Positions 26,384 to 37,150 of a DNA stretch of 64,000 nucleotides are shown here, piece after piece. Source of the DNA: Erythrocercus mccallii. Lineage: Eukaryota > Chordata > Aves > Passeriformes > Dicruridae. Location of the stretch: positions 1 to 64,000 of the forward strand of contig VZRG01001992.1 in the NCBI GenBank assembly GCA_013397435.1, in the 5' to 3' direction. Every line of letters begins with the position of its first letter. Position 1 is the stretch's first letter. Made by a program: the position numbers and the translations under genes. The notes under the pieces are model-generated. The model was not told where the DNA came from. It ran no database searches and worked only from the letters and a program-made list of their open reading frames with translations.

Positions 26384-27346
26384 AAACCAACTATTTAGCA
26401 TTTTTTCAGTAACAGTGAACTAGGAAATAATTGGTCCTTGCCAGGTACCTTTATTTGCTCAAAAGCAATCTCTGAATATGTTTTCTCTGTGTTGGCAGGT
26501 AAAGTGAGCTGGATTCTTACATCTCTATGAGGTTAAGATGACATCAGCTCTCGTTTGCTACGGAAGCTCAACAGACAGGTCTAAGCACCACCAAGTTTGG
26601 TAAGCACGACCCTGATTTTAGCTCATCCGTGTGTCCTGACCAAAAAGCTGATCATGATTGACCTGCTTATTAGTTTCCCCGAGGCTTTATTCACAAACCC
26701 ATCACCCAACACCGTATTCAGGGCATTTGTGTCATACCAAACTGCTTTGGAATGCATAACATGGAGCAAAACGTGCAGAATTCTGCGAGGCTGATTGCTT
26801 TAGGAATAGCTGGAGCAATTCAGGGTAGGTGCCCGTATGTTTCTTCACCTCAGTTCCTGGTGAAAAAACAGGTTGGGGTACTGAAGAAAATGAAGAGTGT
26901 GCTGGTATTTTCTTCTGCTTCTCCTTGGTGGGCAGGGGAAGAGCCATGTTGTGCTGAGCTGGGAGAACAGCAATGCCAAGATGTGCCCTGCCTTTTGGTG
27001 TGTCTGCAGGCATGTTCAAGTGCACTTAGCAGATACTTTTCATAGATTTCTGAAGCATTTTCTTTCACTGCTGTGTAGAAAAGCCACACGAGAGATCTTC
27101 TTTTTTTTTTTTTTTTATTAAATCTAAACATAAAAAGAAAATTTCACAAATCTGTTGGTCTGGCTGGTTCCCAGTCATGTGTCATCTGAATTACATTACC
27201 ACAATATTCCAGACGTTAAATTAAAGACAGTAGGAACAAGTATAGTTGACATCTGTGCAAAATTTAAAACTAAGGAACTTCCAGTGGTTTCTTTAATCCC
27301 AGCCAAATTATGGCTTTTACCACACTCTTCCTTCTATGATGCCAAC
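26384..27346. other. Unique stretch with a T16 run
   Basis: The run of 16 T lies at 27101-27116 and is followed by ATTAAATC. Open frames on both strands of 26.7-27.1 kb (91-97 codons) overlap each other and have no recognisable content. Confidence 0.5.
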
Positions 27347-27355
27347 TTTTTTTTT

Positions 27356-27386
<31 letters not shown>
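27347..27386. repeat. T10 followed by a CT microsatellite
   Basis: Ten T, a TTC step, then about 14 CT dinucleotides without interruption form a 40-base pure pyrimidine tract. Such tracts can form triplex DNA in vitro. Confidence 0.95.
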
Positions 27387-27390
<4 letters not shown>

Positions 27391-27639
27391 AGACTCCCAA
27401 GATCACAACCACGCAGCTGCAAGGCATCCGATGTTGTTCCTGTGTGGGCTGGCCATGCCAGCAGTCACACCAGGGAGAGGATGATGGCACATCCCTGAGG
27501 AATCTCTGGCTTCCTTGTTTTTTGGTACCACCAGGAACGTGCAGTGCCTGGATAGGTAATCTCTGCTGTGCCAGCAATAGCTTTGATACCTTGGAAAGAA
27601 ATTGGTGACGGGTAAACTCCTTGCTGGAGGAGTGTCCAG

Positions 27640-27776
27640 CAGTGGAGCACGGCATCCAGGGAGAGTGTGAAGTGCTTGGGGATTTTCAAGCCTTGCCTTG
27701 GCACAGGCGTGGCTGACCTGAGCTAGAGCCACAGGGGCTTGGCCAGGTCACCTTCACGTGACCCCTCCAGTAAAAG
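27640..27776 (+). mobile_element. Degraded CR1 3' tail, plus strand
   Basis: The order of blocks matches the last ~130 bases of a CR1 3' untranslated region: GGGGATTTTCAAGCCTTGCC, then a TGGCTGACCTGAGCTAGAGC block, then GGGGCTTGGCCAGGTCACCT, and the end CACGTGACCCCTCCAG. In better-preserved copies these stand for the spliced-looking 'expressed tail' that the CR1 reverse transcriptase recognises. The terminal repeat units are not visible and the copy is heavily substituted. No coding part remains. The boundary at the left is uncertain. Confidence 0.6.
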
Positions 27777-28095
27777 TTTTTAATAATCGCTGCTCCATGC
27801 CTGGGGCAATGGGCAAAGAGCACTGATGGGGCAGAGTGCTGATTGCTCCGTTGTAGCTGTGATTTCTGACCGTGCCTCCACTGTGAGGTGGGGGGGGTCA
27901 GGTTTCTGCCTCTTTTTAGGCTCCAAGATGGTAATGGCGAATAGTAAACGTGCCTAGGAGCAAAGATGTGTTTAAAATGAACGAGCAGCCTTTTGCTCAG
28001 GGCAGCTAAACGCCCCGATGAGTGGTGGCAGTGGGGAAAGCCAGAGCTCAAGGCAAAGCCTGCTGTGGTCTGATCAGCTAGGAGCTAAATCACAT

Positions 28096-28127
28096 GCACA
28101 CACACGCAGGGGAGAGAGAGAGAGAGA
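28096..28127. repeat. Short CA then GA microsatellites
   Basis: A CACACACAC run of about five units is followed after five bases by about nine GA units. Short low-complexity sequence. Confidence 0.85.
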
Positions 28128-29021
28128 AAACAACATTTTTTTTGGCTGCTCTGGCGCTGCAGGTTCCCCTCTGCTGTTGCCCTTGAGTGCCACCTCTGTC
28201 CCTGAGGTCTTCTCTGCAGTGTGTCCACGACAGGCTGGCACACGTGGGAGCCAAGCAGTGCAATTCCCTTCATCCCCTTGTTTTCCTCCGTGTTTGTTCA
28301 GCTGTGAGTATGTTTGGAAACTCATTGGTGGCGAATGGGCTGCTTTGATTTTGCAGATGGAAGAGTGTGGTGAAGATACTGTGTTTTCCACATTATCTGA
28401 TTGATACCAGCCCTCTTTCCTCTTAATTGAAACAATCCACTATGGCTTTGAGATTGCCCTAACCACACAGGCCAGGAAAAATAAAAGAATAATTTTCCAT
28501 TTTGGTTTTGTATGTCTAAACATGAGCAGTATTTTCTATGGAGCTGATCAGGCAAAAGTAAATAAAATGCTGCATATTGCCTCAGAGAAACAATTCCTCT
28601 ACCTTTGATACTTCCATCAAGAATTATTTTGGTATGGAAGAAGCTGTAATTTTGCATGATCTTTTCCCAAGATGGAGAGGAATAAAATAGCTGGAATAAA
28701 TAGATGGATGATTGATGCAAACATTGATGTTTTCTACCACAACAGAAGGAATACTTTGGATAGAAACAGATGATCTTCTCATCCTTCTGGGCAGTTCTGG
28801 TTCCTTTGCATTTGTTATCCCTCGGAGGTGAAAATTGCAATTGGAACTCTGCTTCTCAGGTTGTAAGGCGGAGGGTTTGGATGTGGTCTGTGGACAGGGA
28901 GGTGACAATCGGTCACGGAGGCCAAGCACACCATGAGGAGGACACTGGCACGCGATGCTTGACGTACCAGCCTTGACTCTTCTGCACCTTCCCAGCCCAC
29001 ACACTTGTAAGTGAAACTGGT
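28128..29021. other. Unique stretch with the longest open frames of the window
   Basis: The minus strand is open for 172 codons at 28322-28840 and, in another frame, for 176 codons at 28624-29154. The second crosses the AATA array and is therefore partly Tyr/Ile/Leu repeat. Neither has a recognisable domain or a signal peptide with a sensible continuation, and the two overlap. Frames this long are expected about once by chance in a window of this size, so I do not call a gene. Confidence 0.45.
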
Positions 29022-29090
29022 GAATAAATAAATAATAAATAAATAATAAATAATAATAAATAATAATAAATAAGTAAAATAAATAAATAG
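29022..29090. repeat. Imperfect AATA/AAT repeat
   Basis: About 69 bases of mixed AATA and AAT units follow a nested pattern: AATAAATAAT blocks first, then repeated AATAATAAAT, and a final broken AAATAAAT. The shifting three- and four-base units suggest repeated slippage rather than one clean array. Confidence 0.92.
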
Positions 29091-32000
29091 TGAATACTGG
29101 TGCTCTGGTAGCTATCACATGTGTTTTGCACCCTGTTAGGAAGAATACATCCACTCACCTTCCTGCTCTTAGCTTGGGAAGGAAACCACGAGACCTCCCC
29201 TCTCCCGGACAAAAGGTGGGAATTAAAGATAAAATGAAGGCTCCACCATTGTCCGTTATTTGCTTTTTAGGTGCTGGCAACCTGCCCTTGGCGCCACGAG
29301 GGAGAAATGTGAATTATGACCATCCCCTGAAACATCTTCACGTTGTGATCCAGACCTTAACTTCTGTATCCACACAGGCCAGGTGAGTTTTAACAGAGCG
29401 TGTGGGAAATGCCATGTGAGTAAATCTGTGCATATTGTTCTCTCCGAGGGATCCCAGTGATATATGATGGCTTATTTGTATTTCCTTGTTCTTTTTCATT
29501 TACTTGATATTCAGTTATGATTTTTAAACAGCTATAAAAAACCAGATTCGAATAAATAGTCCAACTGTTCTTTAACATCTACCAGATATCCGATATCTTC
29601 TTGGCAATCTGGGATGCAGAGATCAATGAATAAATTGCCGTCATCCAGTGAATAAAGTAGTCATCTGAATAAGTAAAACACAGATGTGCCCTTTCACTTT
29701 AGTAACATGTACTGTAGGCAGAATACCTTAAACATGATGCAATTTCTGCATTTGATAATACATGCTTCTTTTGTGAAACGACATGTGTTTCCAGTTGTAA
29801 TTGTTTGAAGGTACTGCTGCAAATGATGGCTATTAGTCTGTTGATGTTGGCTAGTCATCCTAGGAACCTTTTTTCTCCCTGCTAGTGGAAGAGATCATTT
29901 TAACACAAATCAGCTCAATAAAAATATTTATTAAAACAACAGTCAACAATCTGCTCCTCCTAGCATGCATCCTGTACGGTATTAGAGCGAAAGCACATAT
30001 TATCATGGTGCTAAAAAGAAAACTACTGAAATAAAAAGATTTTAAAAAGAATAACAGTAAACAATCTGCTCAATCAGGCAGCCTAATTACTTAGGTGTGT
30101 AATTATAGAAATGACACAATGTTTATGCAAGCGTCTTCAGAATAACAATAAAGTGCAATGTGTTTTCTACCAAGGAAGGTTTACTTGAATAAATATGTGA
30201 TTAGCCCGGCAGGGCTACTCACATGACAGCAGAAGGGTAAACAGGGAAAGGCATTCCCTCATGCACAGGCAAAGGGCACAAAGGCAAGGCCATGCAAGAT
30301 GAGGTTTCATCCCTGGCTGAAAGGTTAGGGCTCAGTCTCATTATTCTTTAGCTGCGTTTCAGGCGTTTGTGCAGAAGGGGTGGGCACAGTAAACAGAGCC
30401 TAAAGCTGCGACACTCGAGGCTCTCCACTGTGTCAGATGAATGAGACGTTGAAAAGGTGGGAGGATGCCTGTTTGCAGTTAGTGAACATGTGTGTCTTGA
30501 TTTGTCACCGTCTCTGTTCTGCATTTTTTTATCTCGTTTGCTCGTGGCCCAAGAAAGAATCCTAACCTCTGTGTCTTACTTCTAGATAGCTCTCCTAATC
30601 ACTCAAGTTACAGAGCAAATTCATCCTCTTTGCATCGAATTCTTACTCTTTACAGCCCTCTTTCATCTCCAATCTTCTCACTGTGACAGGAAAGTGTGCC
30701 CTGCAGCAGTGCCTTGTGATGTCAGAATGAGAAACTTCCGGCTGGATCAGCAAGAGAGTATTGAAAAGGCAAATTTAAATGTCCAGGTTCTGACCACATA
30801 GTCATTACTGACCTCAAAAACGAAGGGAAAGGCCTCTCTGTAGATTGACCAGCAGTTTGCCTTCTGCAGCCTCTAAAATACTCCAGAGCAGAAAATACTG
30901 CTGGTTTGAGGGGTGGCCTTCTGCAGCCCTCCTGTGCCAGGGTTGGTGGTGGCAGGGTGGCACTCCCTGGAGTGTTGGCTGCTCCCTGTTTGTGACCAGT
31001 CTGTTTCCTGTGGCATTTCAGCAGATCTGCTTTAATCTGACAGCATTTGGGTCACTTTAGTAGCTGGATCTCATCCCAGGGTTTCCCTACAGTGCCATGG
31101 CCATCACTCTACCCACTGGCAGACATTACCTCACACCCTAGGGGTGGCCCAGGGTCAGCTCCTGGCAGTGCTGGGAAAAATGAATCAGGGCGCCTCAAGA
31201 GTTCAAAAAGACTTTTTTCCACAGGTGGGAAGTGGAGGATGGGATCAGCAATCTGGGGTGAAATGTCTGAAGGCTTGGGTTCAATGCTGCTTCTGTAACG
31301 GCACGCTCAGACACACAAGCAGCCAGTGCTGCTGTAAGCCTGTGCAGCCTGTGAGTGCCTCCCTCCCAGGTACTTCCAAACCTGTCCCACACTGCTCTGG
31401 ACACCAAAACTCTTCTGACGTTTTCCAAACGGGATTCTGGTTTTCCTTTTTCAATACATTGTTTAAATTGTAAATATGGTAGCAGGTATGCAGGAAAAAC
31501 TTTGGCTCTGGCTTAAAGAATTTCCTGGCTGTGGTAGAGGCTTTAACTCCTAAGCCTGAAATTACTGCCACTTTTTGCAGCATTCCTTGTGTTTTCCTAA
31601 ACTTTCCAAAGGGGATCCTGGAAACATCAGCTCTGTGTTTGCTTTAAGTTATGCAAGGAATTTAACACACTTACAAATAATCTAAACTTGAACGCAGATG
31701 CCAGAAATTACTAGAAATATTAGAAATATTTAGGAAATCCATGTGGATTGGGCCCCTTGTCGTGAACATCTAAATGCTCTGTGCTCTCTGCTCACTTAGC
31801 TTAGGGGGGAAAGGGGACCAGAAACAGCCACAGACCAAGGAGGAGCTAAAATGCAACACCTGTAAGTGCAAATCCATGCTCTGAAGGACAGCCTCAGAGC
31901 ACTGTTTCAATAGCTAGTAATGAACCAAGACACTCCTGCACAATGACAGGGCTGGATGTACATCAAAAATTAACAAGATCCAGTAGATCAGCTTCTCATT

Positions 32001-32661
32001 TGGCACTCAAAGACGCTCCCTCTACCAGCAAAGGTATCCCAAAACACCACAGTGTATACACCACACTGTTGCAGCAGGGTGCTGCGTGTCCCATTTTGAT
32101 TATAGATTTTTGCATATTTTTGCAAAAATTTTTTTCCAAAGCAGGTTTGGCACAGGGTGCCAATCCCCAAGCTTTGACCGAGGTCTGAAGTTTTCCAGAC
32201 TCGGCTATGCTTGCATTCTCCTGAAGAGGAGAGGAACATCACAGCAGTCTGCATGGGAGTGTTAATCACACTGGGGTGACCCTTGCAGTGTTGGTACACC
32301 CAGCCACTGCTGGTGCTGAGGTCATCCGTGAGCCTCTCAGCCCCCAGCCTGCATCAAACCGTGAGTCCTCCCACAGTGGGAGAAGTTAAATCACTTTTAG
32401 GGCACTCGAGGAGACTGTGTAAAAATATTGGAGGTCTGTCAGCACTTGCATGGCTTAGCCTAAATCCTCTCAGCAGAGCGAATGTTCACAGGCTGAGGGG
32501 AAATCTTGCCTGTAGCTGTGCACAAACCAACTAACTGAGTCTGAAAGGACCAAATTAACCTTGGATAAGAGCTTTTTGTGCATGGATGGTTAGTGGATTA
32601 AAGGAGATGTCTGAGTGAAAGCCAAGCTAAGCCCAGCCTGCTTCTCTCAGAGGGAATTTCT
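29091..32661. other. Unique non-coding stretch
   Basis: No gene or mobile element is recognised. It contains the dispersed direct repeat at 29938-30071, listed separately, and a small run of TAGAAATAT-type words at 31703-31735. Frames up to 112 codons have no recognisable content. Confidence 0.5.
29938..30071. repeat. Direct repeat pair, 115 bases apart
   Basis: AACAGTCAACAATCTGCTC at 29938-29956 recurs as AACAGTAAACAATCTGCTC at 30053-30071, identical at 18 of 19 positions. Both are preceded by A-rich sequence with AAAAATATTTA or AAAGATTTTAAA words. This may be an old local duplication or a repeated protein-binding module. Confidence 0.7.
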
Positions 32662-33089
32662 TGTCTGCAAGAAAGACATCAAGGTGCTGGAGCGGGTGCA
32701 GAAAAGGGCAAGGGAGCTGCTGAAGGGTCTGGAGCACAGGTCTGATGAGGGATGGCTGAGGGAGCTGGGGGTGTTGAGTTTGGAGAAAAGGAGGCTCAAG
32801 GGAGACCTTATCACTCTAGAGCTGCCTGAAAGGAGGGTGTAGCCATCTCAGGGTCAGTCTCTTCTCCCAGGTAAAATGATTGGATGAGAGGAAATGATCT
32901 CGAGTTGTAGTGGGGGAGGTAGAGATTGGATATCAGGAAAGATGTCTTCATTGAAAGGGTTATCAAAGGTGTTTAGACACCTGTGACACCCTGGGACATG
33001 GCTCTGTGGTGGACTTGGCAGTGCTGGGTTAACAGTTTGACCTGATGATCTGAGGAGTCATCTCCAACCCGAATGGTTCTGGGATTCTC
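32662..33089 (+). mobile_element. CR1 LINE 3' end with internal deletion, plus strand
   Basis: The left part matches the end of CR1 ORF2 (GAAAGACATCAAGGTGCTGG, GGTCTGGAGCACAGGTCTGA, GAGGCTCAAGGGAGACCTTA). The right part matches its 3' untranslated region (GGATATCAGGAAAGATGTC, GTGGTGGACTTGGCAGTGCT, TGATGATCTGAGGAGTCATC) and ends in TTCTGGGATTCTCC. Between GAAAGGGTTATCAA at about 32955 and GGTGTTTAGACACC, some 60 bases present in other copies, including the one at 5755-6263 in part, are missing. It is old, inactive and 5'-truncated. Confidence 0.92.
32669..32842 (+). pseudogene. Decayed C-terminal end of CR1 pol (ORF2)
   Basis: About 57 codons read as the last part of the CR1 polyprotein, beginning KKDIKVLERVQKRARELLKG and continuing LEHRSDEGWLRELGVLSLEK. 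The frame is better kept than in the copy at 5738-5929 but stops at 32842. Reverse transcriptase and endonuclease domains are absent, so it is non-functional. The methionine 18 codons upstream lies in flanking DNA. Confidence 0.88.
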
Positions 33090-34271
33090 CCATCCAACAC
33101 CTCCAACCTCAGCGCTGTGGGGCTGCAACCAGCCTGTGCTTCTCAGCCTCTGCTTCTCGCGCTCCTTCCAGGGCTGCTGGCAAAGCTCTGCAGGAAAACT
33201 GGGCCCACAGTTTGAAAAAGGAGCTGCTAACTCCTTCTAGGTTTTTTTTTCAGACCCACCCACTCACACTTGACGGGAAAAGAAGGGACCTCCTGCTGCT
33301 CCCCAGCACATGGCCACTTTGGCTGCAGCCCACAAGGCAAGCGCCTGCGTTTGGAGAGCAGGGATCAGGTTAAGAGCCCATTTTGGGCATCATCATCCTC
33401 TTTCCATGAGCAGCGATTTGTTCCAGCTATACCCCATTGGGTACATGGAGAAAAAAGGTGACTTATGGCAGCTGGTGGCATTTGCAGGACACAGGGGGAC
33501 TGCTGCATATTGGCTCCGTGCTGACACGGGATCAGGGATTGTCTGACAGATTGAGATAAGACTGTTCCTTGTCAAGATGGTTCCAGGTTACTGAGAATAT
33601 AAGATCAAAGGCTCTCTGGAAATACTGCTCAGTGCTGCTGGTGCGTTGGAAAAAGCCATGCACAGAAAAAAAAAAAAGGACAACAGCCAGAATGAATATT
33701 CAGAGCAGGAATTACAGTCAGGACAAGTAAATCAGCAGGTCTTTAAGACTCAAAACAAGCTTGAAGGTGCCTTAAACCGTTTCTCTCAGGACTCCTTTTG
33801 TGTACCTATAGAAAAGAGGGAGTAGCTGACTTGCTGTTGTACTGTGCACTCTCCTGCAGTGCCAGAGTGGTCAGAGTCACACAGGAACAGTCTCTGATGC
33901 CTTTCAGGTTGAAATTTGGGTCCCGCCTGCTGTGTAATGAGCAAAGATCAGGGAATCACAAAGATGCTTATGACCATTTTGGATTCTCTGAATTTGACTG
34001 GAGACTAAATGGATTAGAGCAGAACCTCCCATCTGCCCCCATTATTACACTAAAAATATTTTGCTGTAACTTTACAGATGGCGAGCTTGACATAATATCC
34101 ACTCCTTTATATTTAGGTTTTAAGTTAGCCTCATAAGCACATCTGTTATTTGCCCTACTATGGAAGTAAAGCAATGCAAAGACATTTGCAGAAATTACAT
34201 GTTGATATATATTAAGCAACAAAATGAAATTAATATAAAAATACATATATTTATGTTCTTTGACCAGCAGC
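33090..34271. other. Unique non-coding stretch
   Basis: No feature beyond an A12 run at 33666-33677 is recognised. Open frames reach 112 codons with no recognisable content. Confidence 0.5.
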
Positions 34272-34317
34272 TGGAGTTAATAATAACTGAAGTTTGGAGT
34301 TAATTATAACTGAAGCT
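34272..34317. repeat. 23-base tandem duplication
   Basis: TGGAGTTAATAATAACTGAA is the start of a 23-base unit that occurs twice back to back (34272-34294 and 34295-34317), with two mismatches. It is AT-rich and ends in GTT or GCT. Confidence 0.88.
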
Positions 34318-35080
34318 TGGGCTATTCATTTTTATGTTTAGGACAAACCCCCTGAGGTCTCTGTGACCAGGATTTTATAGCCAGACACAAGAAATTTCAC
34401 CACTTCTGGAAACCTACATGTTCCTGTCAAGTCAGTTAGAGACAGAAAATAATCATTTTGCAAGACCGTGCCCGGATAAACCTAAAAGGTAGTTTTAGTT
34501 TAGTCATGGAAGATCCCTCTCCTAACTCCTATGTGTTGCAGACAGTAACAATCACTGGGAAAACTTAAAATAGTCAGGGAGAGAGAGAAAATATAAAATA
34601 AATGCTTCCATTCTCAAACGTGTCTAGATGCACAACTACCACCGAGCAAAACCAGCAAAGGAGAGACCCAGCTCCTGAGAGATGCAATTTTATTAGCCTG
34701 TGTTTGAGCTGACTAGAAAACAGTTCTCCCACACAGCAGGATTTAAGATTTGTCTTCTCCTTCCCATTCCTTACACTGGAATGGAATCCAAAATTTACAA
34801 AGGCTTTTTGTGGAGCGTGAGGGTCATTCCTGGCAAGCAGGTCTGTGGAAGAGCTCAGTCTTTAGGGAGTCTGGGGTGAAGTGGCTGTGCTGTCCTTTTC
34901 TGCTTCTCAGGTGGGAGAGGCTCCTGTGCTTGCGCTCCACTCTCCCTTTGGCAAACAGTAAACACTGGACCAGAGGGATTATACAGGTTAAAGTTCAGTG
35001 GAAAACAACTCCTGCAAAGCGTTCTGATGGAAAAGCATTTTCTTTTGCTACATAGAGGGAAAACACGACCCCCAGCCTGT
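34318..35080. other. Unique non-coding stretch
   Basis: No feature is recognised. The 101-codon frame at 34750-35055 has no recognisable domain. Confidence 0.5.
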
Positions 35081-35166
35081 AATTGCTCCGTTTTGTATGC
35101 AAGCAAACACAATTCCCCCCAACAATAGCTCTATTTTGCATGCAAGCATAGACACATTTCCCTTTG
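35081..35166. repeat. Diverged 43-base tandem duplication next to a T18 run
   Basis: Two units (35081-35123 and 35124-35166) align over most of their length. Shared landmarks are AATNGCTC near the start, TTTTGNATGCAAGCA in the middle, and an ACACA-ATT-CCC end. About four in five aligned positions agree. Each unit holds a TTGNATGCAAGC word resembling a POU octamer. An uninterrupted 18-T run follows at 35170-35187. Confidence 0.72.
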
Positions 35167-36879
35167 TGATTTTTTTTTTTTTTTTTTGGTGGACTATTTT
35201 CAATAGAAAAACGGCATTTGATGCTAAGTATTAGTGCAGATCCCTCACAAATGTTTGTCACTGGAAAGCGTGCACAGGAAGGAGGGACGTAGGTGGGTGG
35301 GCAAGTAGGTGGATAGACAAAGAGCTACCTAAAGGCGAGCACAGAAGAGGTAACGGTGGAAAACTTTTGTTTGAGCTGCCCTGACCGTTATCTCCTGGGG
35401 ATGGAGTCAGAAGACCTTGTGTCCAGTTAGCTGTAGTCTGACAAGGGTTGATGACAGAGAAGCAAACAAAACATCATTCATAAAACATGTCCACAGTACC
35501 TGCACCACAACCAAGTGGGTCAGCTGGCAGCGCAGGAAGAGCCAGCTGACAAGACCTGGAAAGTCAGAGCAGCTGCGCTCTGACCCCTGTTGCTATTTAT
35601 TATTTATTCAATCCGTTCTCTTTAAGACGGGCCACGCAGAAGGACACAAATTTGCTTTGCCTTTTGCAGTCTGCTTGAGCAGACCAAGTGGATGCCTGTC
35701 AGTGGAGAGCACTTACCATCATCAACAAGGGGGTGGTGTCAGGGAGGATTTGCAGCGTTTTCCAAACTGGGAGCTGTCTGGAGCGTGGGCTCACAGGAGA
35801 GGACACGTGGGTCCTGCAGAGCAGGGAGCTGTTGGAGCAGTGCTGATCCTGCTCGCCCGCAGCCATCCCTACCCTGAGGCCAGCCTTGTTAGCTGCAATG
35901 CTGCCAGGAGGCAAAATTAAACACCCACCGGGCTAACCTACATCTGCAGCAAGGCTTTCCTTGCTTATCACTCGGCTGTGCTGAGATTCCTCACTGAATA
36001 AAGAAAGAAGTTTCTTTTCATGCTGGAGAGAAATAACTGGAAAAGAAAAGAAAGTCGATGTTGCTCTTTGTAGGAAATCATGGGTTTATTTATTTGTTTT
36101 TTCACTGTTTGTCCTGCAAGTGGCATGATGTGAGCCTTCTCTGAAGGAAGAAAGGACAGAGCTGCAGTTAGCTTGGGAATAAATATGGTCCAGAGATACA
36201 AAAAGCCTGGTCTCTGCACTAACCACAGCATCATGACTCCTGTTTTGGAGCTGTTTCACATCTGTCCAAAGAGAGGCACAGGCAGCTGGAGTTCACATCT
36301 GTGTGCAAAAAAACCCCATGTACACATAGCCACATGTGTGCTGGAGAACCTTTGAAGCGCAGACAAAGCCTCTGAGAAGTAAAAGGGAACAGATCTCATG
36401 CCAGCATCAGCTCGAGGAGGTTGATGCAATCTTTACCCAGCAGTGGGGCTGAGGATCCAGGTCTGTGCCCGTGCTCAGGAATGGCAGATTGATGCTGAAA
36501 GATGGATGTAAGTGGTTCATGCAGAGCAATTTTTTTATATTTTCTTTTTTTTTTTAATATGTTGATCAAACTGTTTGTGTAAAGGAGGGAATAAGTGCTC
36601 TTTCCCTGAACTGGCCCTCACTGGGCATGGCTATTTCTCAAGAGAGTCTTGAGCTGGAGTCACAGCTCTCAGATGGAGTGAATTTTAATCCGTTCAATAC
36701 CTTTTCCCAAATTATCTTAGGTATCAATGCCAGACCAGCCCCTGCTGTAGCTTCAACTCTGTTGTTGTCCCTGATGAAATAAGTGATGTTACAGAACAAA
36801 TTCTTTTCAATTTTGTCTGCTCCTAAATGAAGTCTGGTTTTATTTCTCAGCATAACGCAGACCCTACATCTCGTTTACT
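35167..36879. other. Unique stretch with a T18 run
   Basis: Apart from the T18 run at 35170-35187 and T-rich sequence at 36531-36556 nothing is recognised. The plus-strand frame at 35417-35920 (167 codons) lies in moderately GC-rich DNA. It has no domain, signal peptide or compositional feature that I recognise, and minus-strand frames overlap it, so it is probably chance. Confidence 0.5.
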
Positions 36880-37150
36880 TATGATTTATATTCTGTTGAA
36901 AGTTATGAGCCTTCATGAAGCCTACTGGCTAATAATTAATTAAGCTCATTTTGAGTCATTAATCTATTGTTCTGCGTGATCTTTCCAGAAGACATTTAAG
37001 ATGTCTGATGCAATGTTTATTCTCAGCCCTTTTGATGCAAGTCTTCTCTATAAATGCCTGTCTTTATTTTCCATTTGCATCGCTTGCAAATGGTTATCTG
37101 CACAAGCCTAATGATTTACAGTAACCCTTCAAAATTCGGTACTTGAGGTG
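36880..37150. promoter_or_regulatory. Candidate enhancer-like block with paired octamer motifs
   Basis: The block contains CTAATAATTAATTAAG at 36929-36944, a dense cluster of homeodomain-type TAAT/ATTA cores. At 37071-37093 is an inverted repeat with perfect nine-base arms, CCATTTGCA and TGCAAATGG, separated by TCGCT. The left arm extends to the POU octamer ATTTGCAT. Clusters of POU and homeodomain sites are typical of conserved developmental enhancers in gene deserts. That is inference: only motif content is seen, and such AT-rich motifs are common by chance. Confidence 0.28.

Noticed and set aside
35417..35920. Plus-strand 167-codon frame as a gene
   Set aside because: No recognisable domain or composition; overlapping frames on the other strand; expected by chance.
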